The notes beneath the pieces were generated by a model. It had not been told where the DNA came from. It saw only the letters and a program-made list of their open reading frames with translations, and did no database searches. Made by a program: the position numbers and the translations under genes. From Lolium rigidum (Eukaryota > Streptophyta > Magnoliopsida > Poales > Poaceae), in the NCBI RefSeq assembly GCF_022539505.1, contig NC_061510.1, positions 39,209,047 to 39,273,046 on the forward strand: 64,000 bases of DNA, in the 5' to 3' direction. Positions 55,929 to 64,000 of the stretch are shown one piece after another. Positions within the stretch are counted from its first letter, which is position 1. Every line of letters begins with the position of its first letter.

Positions 55929-56480
55929 AAGATAGATGGTTTATCATTTTTTGCGTGAAGTAATGGCTACAACAAATTGTTGATGGTTTATCATTTTTTG
56001 CGTGAAAAGTAATGGCAACAACAAATCGGTGATGCATGGTTTATCATATTTTTTGCGTGAAAAGTAATGGCAACAACAAATTGTTGATGGTTTATCATTT
56101 TTTGCGTGAAAAGTAATGGCTACAACAAATTGTTGATGGTTTATCATTTTTTGCGTGAAAAGTAATGGCAACAACAAATCGGTGATGGTTTATCATTTTT
56201 TGCGTGAAAAGTAATGGCAACAACAAATCGGTGATGGTTTATCGTATCATTTTTTTGCGTCAAAAGTAATGGCTACAACAAATTGTTGATGGTTTATCAT
56301 TTTTTTGCGTGAAAAGTAATGGCTACAACAAATTGTTGATGGTTTATCATTTTTTTGCGTGAAAAGTAATGGCAACAACAAATCGGTGATGGTTTATCAT
56401 TTTTTTTGCGTGAAAAGTAATGGTAACAACAAATCGGTGATGGTTTATCATTTTTTGCGTGAAAAATAACGCCAACATAG
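55929..56480. repeat. Tandem repeat, unit about 49 bp, eleven copies
   Basis: Each unit is GGTTTATCATTTTTTGCGTG followed by AAAAGTAATGGC(A/T)ACAACAAAT and TCGGTGAT or TGTTGAT. The two versions are interleaved. Unit length varies 48-55 by changes in the T run. Not coding in either direction because stops recur. Confidence 0.93.
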
Positions 56481-57332
56481 AGACGAGAGAGGGTTATCCT
56501 GCCCGTTCCCTATATCATACGATCAACGGTCGGCGGGCACGATCCGCGTGACATGGGCTAGACCAATCGGGGCGATGATGCACGTCTGCGAGAATTTGTG
56601 AAGAGAGAGGGCAAAACCGAGTACTATCAAGAAACCAAGGGCACCCGAGTAGTAAATAGACTAAGGGATTCAAATATGAGATTTAAAAAATGGAAAATGC
56701 TTGTTTTGTACAATGAAACCCATCTTGGCCTACCTCAAACTATTTGCAATACCAATATACATCGGTGTGAGAATTGTGGCCTCATTTAGACAAAGTATGA
56801 TTTGGGGGAAGCTTGTTTTGGGAAGGGCTTATTGTGGAAAACCATGCACCTTCATAGCTACTAGGTGATTTGAGAAGTGGCAATTTGTGGTAAAACTTGA
56901 TTTATCTATGATTTATCTATGATTTGAGAAGTGGCAATTTGTGGTAAAGACTCCATGAGTAAGTGCCACTCTTTTTAGGATTTTTTTGCACATTAAATGA
57001 CTCATTTAACTAGTTAATCCCATTTGTTGACTCTCTGTTGACCAGCCACTTGAGGGAAAAACTAAGTATATTGCACTAGCCAGTATTAGCACTCGAGGGG
57101 AAAATTGAGCACACAAAAAATGCTAGTATAAGACTCGAGGGTATACCTGAGTATATCTAAATTTCCAGGGTTAGACTCGAGGACACGTGCAATTATTGAC
57201 GCGTAGACGCGGGTCGCGGTGGAGAAGTCGAGACGTGCAATCGTGGACGCGTGTCGCGTTGCAGAAGTCCAAGACGTGCAGACGTGCACCTGTGCACGCG
57301 TAGGACGCGGGTCGCATTAACCACCCCTCGCC
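56481..57332. other. Upstream region of the captured gene
   Basis: Contains repeated short words ACTCGAGG (57095-57180) and a direct repeat TATGATTTGAGAAGTGGCAA-like (about 56868 and 56921). From 57195 GACGCG(G/T)GTCGC occurs three times with ACGTGCA words, which could act as promoter elements before the TATA box. Confidence 0.4.
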
Positions 57333-57338
57333 TTTATA
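57333..57338 (+). promoter_or_regulatory. TATA box of the transposon-carried gene
   Basis: TTTATA in CGCCTTTATAGACGCC, about 130 bases before ATG 57466, followed by a CTCTCTC/CCTCTTCC-rich leader typical of plant 5' UTRs. Confidence 0.6.
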
Positions 57339-57465
57339 GACGCCTCCTCCCACTCTCTCTGTCACTCTCACTCGCTCACGCATCGCCAACTCTCTCACGT
57401 CCCATCATCTTCTCCAAAGCAAAAAACCCTCTCCCTCTCCCTCTTCCTCTTCCTCCGCCGGAGAG

Positions 57466-58645
57466 ATGGACAAGGAGAATGCCAATCCCATCGTCGAGGT
57501 TGGCTCAAAGCGCGACGCCTCCATCTTCGGCGCCGTCCCCTCTACGGACGACGACGCCGCCGCCGCCGCCGTCGCCGGTGCATCGGAGGCTGCTGCCGCC
57601 GGTGGCAGTCAGATCCCGGCGGGATGGGACCCCTACGACCCCGCGCCGTACGTCCCGCCCCCGAACCCCTACGACACCTCCCCTGGAGGACCCATGGAAC
57701 GAGGTAACTACGGTTTGCTTCCTTTTTTGTTCCCCATTCCTTTTTGAACCCTATTTTTGCTGGTGTAGATGGATCTGTAGATGGATGAGTATTGGGCTAA
57801 TATTTGCGCCGATTTTATTCCATTTTGTTTTGATCACTTCTTGATTTCGTTTAAGATTTGGGGTTCGGCTGTTCGGTTAATTTATGCAAGTAATATTGGA
57901 TCTCAATCGGTTAATTTATGCAAGTAATCATGGGATCTCAATCGGTTATTTTATGCACTAATCAAAAGATATCAACCGTTTAATTTTGCAAATAATCTCG
58001 AATGTGTTCAAGTTTAGATCTAGTTCAGATCTAGAATCTGTTTCTTTGCCTATGATGAATGGTTGGGCACAATTTTTTACAGGGAGGGTTCAGCGAACCA
58101 TTGTTGTGTACAAATCTGTTGTGCATGAGCTTTAGTTCGCTAACACCTTCCCTGTAGATATATAATCATGTCCACTCTAACCGAGGCTGACTCGTTTTTC
58201 TTAACTTTGTTATCATGTACGTTAGTCATCGTTGCAACTCATGCACTAGTTTCCGTTTGATATGGATCGGATGTCCGGCAGCGACGTCGGCAGCGACGAA
58301 GAGGAGGAGGACGTCAAGACTCGCCAGAGTCTGCGGAGGCTGCAGGTCGGCCGATACATCTCCTACTTCGCCAAGGAGGTGTACAGGTGCCCTTCCGCAC
58401 CGGGAGACTCGGCGCCACGGACTTCAACTCGCCTTGTCACGCATGCCGTGAACATCAGCAACACCTTCCCCAAAGTCGGCACGACGGTGAACGTCCACTC
58501 CTTCCGCGCCAAGCACGGGGCGCTCGGCATGCACCTCCGCGGCTTGCGGCGGGTGGAGATCTCCGCCGGGCGCATGCCTCCGCTCAAGCCCAAGGCTCCC
58601 AAGGGGAGCAAGAGCAACAAGTGGAGGCAGAGCCGGATGGGGTAG
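57466..58645 (+). CDS. Two-exon gene with zf-XS-like domain, carried inside the Mutator-like element
   Basis: Exon 1 starts at 57466 (MDKENANPIVEVGSKRDASI), with an Ala-rich stretch and a Pro/Tyr stretch (AGWDPYDPAPYVPPPNPYD). It ends at a donor at 57704 (GAG|GTAACT) or 57713 (TACG|GTTTGC). The acceptor near 58250-58280 is uncertain. Exon 2 to the stop at 58645 has RMSGSDVGSDEEEEDV, RYISYFAKEVYRCP, then VGTTVNVHSFRAKHGALGMH, LRGLRRVEI and KPKAPKGSKSNKWRQSRMG. The layout (YRCPxxxG...VTHA...SFRAKHGALGMHLRG) resembles the zf-XS zinc finger of SGS3/XS-type RNA-silencing proteins. In the first half of the finger the reading frame appears scrambled by two compensating indels (near 58390 and 58432), removing the second Cys. 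Probably a host gene captured by the element; expression is unknown. Confidence 0.55.
57880..57985. repeat. Short tandem repeat in the intron
   Basis: About three copies of a 34-36 bp unit TCGGTTAATTTATGCAAGTA + AT(C)ATxGGATCTCAA, decaying to the right. Confidence 0.7.
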
Positions 58646-59299
58646 GCGGAGTCCCGGACGTGTCTTGCTGCTGCTGCTCGCCTCCTAGTTTGTTGTTGGG
58701 ATCCCTTTGTTGTTAGCTAGGGATCCCTTGTTGTTATGTTAGTATGATGGTGTCTGTGAAGAACTCTGTTACTATGTTGGCTGCTGTGTATGCAGCCTAT
58801 TATCTATCCATATTATCTAGGGATTATCTATCCCTAGTCTACTATATTTTGTTGGCCGTACTTAGTTTTCTTGATTTACTATGATCGTGAATTTATCGTA
58901 CATTATCCTGGAGATTTGCTTCTAGATTTAACTACATACATATGGACCGGAGGGAGTACTAGATTTGCTGCCATATTGGGCAAACAACGAGGGCCAAAAG
59001 GCACAAATAATTGAAGAAAGTCGAAATGCAAGCTTCTCTAGATTTTATACTAATTTGGTGAAAAGGACAGAGAGAAAGAGGGGAAAAAGGTGCACTTAAT
59101 AATGCCAATTTGGGGCCGAGAGAGACAGAACCCAGCTCCTGCTCACGTGCAACCAAACGCTTCTCGTCCTGTCCCACGCGGTCCCTTTCTACCAGCCCCA
59201 CGCGACGCGGGCCCACACGACGCGGCCCCACAAGACGCGGCCCCACACGTGACAGAACGGTCAACTAAACGGGAATCCTGCCGTCTGAGCCGCTTCTGC
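58646..59299. other. 3' flank of the captured gene and right interior
   Basis: GTTGTTAG and TATCTA words, then a Stowaway end remnant (CCGGAGGGAGTA at 58948-58959). At 59180-59250 a short repeat of GACGCGGCCCCACA. No gene. Confidence 0.45.
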
Positions 59300-59398
59300 G
59301 GGTTTCAAACAAGGGCTTGGGGAAAACTGAGGAAAAACTAAGGAGCTGGGGAAAACTGAGTACAACTAAGGACCTGAGGGCACGAAAATAGAAATCCC
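59300..59398 (-). repeat. Right TIR of the Mutator-like element
   Basis: Complement of 54402-54500, ending GGCACGAAAATAGAAATCCC; followed by the target duplication ATCAAAGTA. Confidence 0.9.
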
Positions 59399-59407
59399 AT
59401 CAAAGTA

Positions 59408-61733
59408 AAGCTGTTGAAGCAACACAAAGGAAGATTAAGTTTCAGCGGTTGCTTTCAACTTATAACATGTATATCTCATGGATAGTGTCAACATAAAGTA
59501 ATATAACAAGTGCAATATGCAAGTATGTAGGAATCAATGCACAGTTCACACAAGTGTTTGCTTCTTAAGGTGGAGGGAGATAGGTAAACTAACTCAACAA
59601 TAAAAGTAAAAGAAAGGTCCTTCAAAGAGGAAAGCATCGATTAATAATGTATTTGTGCTAGAGCTTTTATTTTGAAAACATGAAACAATTTTGTCAACGG
59701 TAGTAATAAAGCATATGAGTTATGTAAATTATATCTTACAAGTTGCAAGCCTCATGCATAGTATACTAATAGTGCTCGCACCTTGTCCTACTTAGCTTGG
59801 ACTACCGGATCTTTGCAATGCCATGTTTCAACCAAGTGTCACAAAGGGGTACCTCCATGCCGCCTGTACAAAGGTCTAAGGAGAAAGCTCGCATTTTGGA
59901 TTTCTTGCTTTTGATTATTCTCAACTTAGACATCCATACCGGGACAACATGGACAACAGATAATGGACTCCTCTTAAATGCATAAGCATGCAGCAACAAT
60001 TATTATTCTCATATGAGATTGAGGATATATGTCCAAAACTAAAACTTGAACCATGATTCATGGCTTTAGTTAGCGGCCCAATGTTCTTCTCTAACAATAT
60101 GCATGCTCCAACCATTAAGGTGGTAGATCCTTCAGACAAGACGGACATGCATAGCAACTCACATGATATTCAACAAAGAGTAATTGATGGCGTTCCCCAG
60201 AAGCATGGTTATCGCACAACAAGCAACTTAATAAGAGATAAAGTGCATAAGTACATATTCAATACTACGATAGTTTTTAAGGCTATTTTGTCCCATGAGC
60301 TATATATTGCAAAGGTGAATGATGGAATTTTAAAGGTAGCACTCAAGCAATTTACTTTGGAATGGCGGAGAAATACCATGTAGTAGGTAGGTATGGTGGA
60401 CACAAATGGCATAGTGGTTGGCTCAAGGATTTTGGATGCATGAGAAGTATTCCCTCTCGATACAAGGTTTAGGCTAGCAAGGTTATTTGAAGCAAACTCA
60501 AGGATGAACCGGTGCAGCAAAACTCACATAAAAGACATATTGTAAACATTATAAGACTCTACACCATCTTCCTTGTTGTTCAAAACTCAATACTAGATAT
60601 TATCTAGACCTTAGAGAGACCAAATATGCAAATCAAATTTTAGCAAGCTCTATGTATTTCTTCATTAATGGGTGCAAAGCATATGATGCAAGAGCTTAAA
60701 CATGAGCACAACAATTGCCAAGTATCACATTATCCAAGACATTTTAGAATTACTACATGTAGCATTTTCGAATTCCAACCATACAACAATTTAACGAAGA
60801 AGAAACTTCGCTTTGAACATTATGAGTAAAGCCTAAGGACATATTTGTCCATATGCAACAGCGGAGCGTGTCTCTCTCCCACAAAGTGAATGCTAGGATC
60901 CATTTTATTCAAACAAAAACAAAAACAAAAACAAACCGACGCTCCAAGTAAAGAACACAAGATGTGACCTGAATAAAAATATAGTTTCGGGGGAGGAACC
61001 CGATGATGTTGTCGATGAAGAAGGGGATGCCTTGGGCATCCCCAAGCTTAGACGCTTGATTCTTCTTAAAATATGCAGGGGTGAACCACGGGGGCATCCC
61101 CAAGCTTAGAGCTTTCACTCCTCTTGATCATAGTATATCATACTCCTCTCTTGACCCTTGAAAACTTCCTTCACACCAAACTTCAAGCAAACTCATTAGA
61201 GGGTTAGTGCACAATTAATAATTCACATATTCAGAGGTGACACAATCATTCTTTACACTTCTGGACATTGCATAAAGCTACTGGACATTAATGGATCAAA
61301 GAAATTCATCCAACATAGCAAAAGAGGCAATGCGAAATAAAAGGCAGAATCTGTCAAAAACAGAACAGTCCGTAAAGACGAATTTTAAAGTGGCACCAGA
61401 CTTGCTCAAATGGAAAAACTCAAAACTAATGAAAGTTGCGTACATATCTGAGGATCACGCTCGTAAATTGGCAGATTTTTTCGAATTTTCTACAGAGACT
61501 TGTGCCCAGATTCGTGACAGACAGCAATGCTGTTTCTGCGCAGCGATCCCAAATATAACATCAACTTTAACATAGAAACTTTACTTGGCACAAAAACATG
61601 ATAAGTAGAGGTTGCTACAGTAGTAAACAACTTCCAAGACTCAAATATAAAACAAAGTACTGTAGTAAAAACATGGGTTGTCTCCCATAAGCGCTTTTCT
61701 TTAACGCCTTTCAGCTAGGCGCGAAAGTGCAAA
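59408..61733 (-). mobile_element. Internal region of the minus-strand element, non-coding
   Basis: Same order of landmarks as 30600-32760. It includes two copies of GGCATCCCCAAGCTTAGA (about 61040 and 61093), the first in a hairpin GGGGATGCC-TTG-GGCATCCCC. There are no reverse transcriptase or integrase motifs (no YxDD, no HHCC) anywhere between the protease and the 3' LTR. Short frames are chance. Confidence 0.75.
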
Positions 61734-63850
61734 TCAAGTAACATCGAGAGTAGAAGCATCAACATCATAACTTGTTCTAATAATAGAATCAAAAGGCAAC
61801 TTCATTCTCTTTCTAGGGAAGTGTTCCATACCTTTCTTGAGAGAAAATTGATATTTAATATTACCTTCCCTCATATCAATAACAGCACCAACAGTTCGAA
61901 GAAAAGGTCTTCCCAACACAATAGGACAAGATGCATTGCATTCGATATCCAAGACAACAAAATCAACGGGGACAAGGTTATTGTTAACCGTAATGCGCAC
62001 ATTATCAATCCTCCCCAAAGGTTTCTTTTTAACATTATCGGCAAGATTAACATCCAAATAACAATTCTTCAATGGTGGCAAGTCAAGCATATCATAAATC
62101 TTTTTAGGCATAACAGAAATACTTGCACCAAGATCACATAGAGCATTACATTCAAAGTCATTGAATTTCATTTTAATGATGGGCTCCCAACCATCTTCTA
62201 ACTTTCTAGGAATAGAAGTTTCAAGTCTTAGTTTCTCTTCTCTAGCTTTTATGAGAGCATTTGTAATATGTTTTGTAAAGGCTAAATTTATAGCACTAGC
62301 ATTAGGACTTTTAGCAAGTTTTTGTAAGAACTTTATAACTTCAGAGATGTGGCAATCATCAAAATCTAAATCATTATGAGCTACAGCAATGGGATCATTG
62401 TTCCCAAGGTTGGAAAAAATTTCAGCAGTTTTATCACAAGCAGTTTCAGCGGTTTTAGCAATTTCAGGCAGTTTTGTACGCTTTGCACTAGGAGTAGAAA
62501 CATTGCCAACACCAATTATTTTACCATTGATAGTAGGAGGTGCAGCAACATGTGAAGAATTAACATTACTAGTGGTGGTAATAGTCCAAACTTTACCTAC
62601 ATTATTCTCTTTAGCTAGTTTCTCATTTTCTTCTCTATCCCACCTAGCACGCAATTCAGCCATTAATCTTATATTCTCATTAATTCTAACTTGGATGGCA
62701 TTTGCTGTAGTAGTAATCTTATTATCAATATCATTATTAGGCGTAACTTTCAATTTTAAAAGATTAACGTCAGAGGCAAGTCTATCAACTCTAGAAGCAA
62801 TAATATCAATTTTATCAAGCTTTTCCTCAACAGATTTGTTAAAAGCAGTTTGTGTACTAATACATTCTTTAAGAATAGCTTCAAGACCAGAGGGTACACT
62901 CCTATTATTGTTGTAAGAATTCCCATAAGAATTACCATAACCATTACCATTAGCGAAGGATATGGCCTATAGTTATTACCGGCGTTGTTCCTATAAGCAT
63001 TGTTGTTGAAATTATTATTTTTAATGAAATTCACATCAACATTTTCTTCTTGAGCAACCAATGAAGCTAAAGGAACATTATTTGGATCAACATTAGATCT
63101 ACCATTCACAAGCATAGACATAATCACATCAATCTTATCACTCAAGGAAGAGGTTTCTTCAACGAATTTACCTTCTTACCTTGTGGAGCTCTTTCCGTGT
63201 GCCATTCAGAGTAATTTATCATCATATCATCAAGAAGTTTTGTAGCCGCCCCCAAAGTGATGGACATAAAGGTACCTCCAGCGAGCTGAATCCAATAAAT
63301 TCCGCGAAGAAAAATTTAGTCCTGCATAGAAGGTTTGGATGATCATCCAAGTAGTCGATCCATGGGTTGGGAAATTCTTTACCAAAGTTTTCATTCTCTC
63401 CCATGCTTGAGCAACATGTTCAGTATCTAATTGCTTAAAATTCATTATGCTACTTCTCAAAGATATAATTTTAGCGGGAGGATAATATCTACCAATAAAA
63501 GCATCCTTACATTTAGTCCATGAATCAATACTATTCTTAGGCAAAGATAGCAACCAATCTTTAGCTCTTCCTCTTAATGAGAAAGGAAACACTTTCAATT
63601 TAATAATATCACCATCTACATCCTTATACTTTTGCATTTCACAAAGTTCAACAAAATTATTGAGATGGGCAGCGAGCATCATCGGAACTAACACAAGAAA
63701 ATTGATCTCTCATAACCAGGTTCGAGTAAAGCGGGTTTAATTTCAAAGAATTCTGCTGTAGTAGCAGGTGGAGCAATAGGTGTGCATAGGAAATCATTAT
63801 TATTTGCGTTTGTGAAGTCACACAACTTAGTATTTTCAGGGGTATTCATT
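61734..63850 (-). pseudogene. Athila-like gag-protease, frameshifted
   Basis: Read on the minus strand, ATG at about 63850 opens MNTPENTKLCDFTNANNNDF. One frame change near 63690 leads into the gag core (63230-63694): VFPFSLRGRAKDWLLSLP, WTKCKDAFIGRYYPP, ISLRSSIMNFKQ and ESLxxAWERMK-type text. After frame changes near 63230 and 62970 comes an Asn-rich linker (NFNNNAYRNNAGNNYRP). The last frame (61734-62753) has the protease: CDLGASISVMPKKIYDML at about residues 206-223 with active-site Asp in DLGAS, and CPIVLGRPFLRT later. It stops at 61734 without any reverse transcriptase. The element therefore codes at most for gag and protease, and would depend on enzymes from a related element. The 5' LTR lies beyond the window. 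Confidence 0.85.
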
Positions 63851-64000
63851 TTAGCAACGGTAAATAAAGCAAACTAGATAAAGTAAATGCAAGCAACTAA
63901 TTTTTTTGTGTTTTTGATATGGAGAGCAAGACAGTAAATAAAGTAAAACTAGCAACTAATTTTTTTGTGTTTTGTTTAGGTGCAGCAAACAAAGTAGTAA
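63851..64000 (-). mobile_element. Upstream of gag, minus-strand element
   Basis: Contains a direct repeat of about 60 bases (ATTTTTTTGTGTTTT occurs at 63900 and 63959, followed by AAAGTA and GCAACTAA words). Probably the untranslated leader between 5' LTR and gag. Confidence 0.5.

Larger units (their letters stand above)
54402..59398 (+). mobile_element. Complete Mutator-like element with 9-bp target duplication
   Basis: The 4997-bp element has terminal inverted repeats of about 100 bp starting GGGATTTCTATTTTCGTGCC (54402) and their complement ending at 59398. It is flanked by a perfect ATCAAAGTA duplication (54393-54401 and 59399-59407), the hallmark of Mutator insertions. No Mutator transposase is visible. 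It carries a 49-bp tandem array, a two-exon gene with its own TATA box, and uncharacterised sequence. A non-autonomous gene-carrying (Pack-MULE-like) element fits best. Confidence 0.92.

Noticed and set aside
1..64000. tRNA, rRNA or other structured RNA genes
   Set aside because: I looked for tRNA arms (GGTTCGAATCC-like boxes) and rRNA text and saw none convincing; a scan with a covariance model would be needed to be certain.

Overview
This is plant nuclear DNA, almost certainly from a grass of the wheat/barley tribe (Triticeae). I base this on nested LTR retrotransposons, CACTA elements with En/Spm-type TNP2 genes, Mutator-like elements, Stowaway MITEs ending in CTCCCTCCGT, LINE fragments, and alpha-expansin genes with GC-rich, grass-like codon use. 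Two runs of exactly 100 N (6565-6664 and 33038-33137) are assembly gaps. Most of the window is mobile DNA, and most open frames are decayed transposon genes or accidental frames inside repeats.

Layout. 1-7692: two copies of one LTR end flank a Mutator-like element that carries a plant-mobile-domain (PMD) gene; a solo LTR with a 5-bp target duplication splits that gene. This is followed by a CACTA terminus. 7693-11530: a decayed CACTA transposase (TNP2) with its subterminal inverted repeats. 11591-11766: a nuclear copy of part of the plastid gene psbH. 12126-12487: a LINE tail. 12800-24800: the host-gene core, three alpha-expansin genes on the + strand. Copy 1 (13027-13894) has one intron. Copies 2 (19994-20899) and 3 (23246-24162) have two introns and lie in a tandem duplication. 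Copy 3 carries a 4-bp frameshift. A second TNP2 remnant, two abutting Stowaway MITEs, a Harbinger-like element and a LINE have inserted between the copies.

24850-34809: a CACTA element coding for an Ulp1-like protease, cut by a minus-strand Athila-like retrotransposon, then the remains of another LTR. 34810-40728: small host-gene remnants (a DUF295/KIB-type fragment, an unrecognised gene-like region, and an AP2/ERF gene with a one-base frameshift). 41280-46570: a ~137-bp tandem array of roughly three dozen units that ends in a CACTA terminus at 46922. 46923-51969: the 3' half of a + strand Athila-like element with its extra (non-pol) ORF and LTR.

51970-64000: a TNP2 fragment, then a long minus-strand retroelement whose 3' LTR is at 52552-54147 and whose gag-protease lies at 61734-63850, with no reverse transcriptase or integrase in between. 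A complete Mutator-like element (54402-59398, perfect 9-bp target duplication) sits inside it and carries a two-exon gene resembling the zf-XS family.

The only genes likely to work for the host are expansin copies 1 and 2, which act on the cell wall. Everything else is transposon-encoded, captured or broken. Family names were recognised by eye from protein motifs and termini, not by a search. I avoid naming specific TE families where memory alone would decide.
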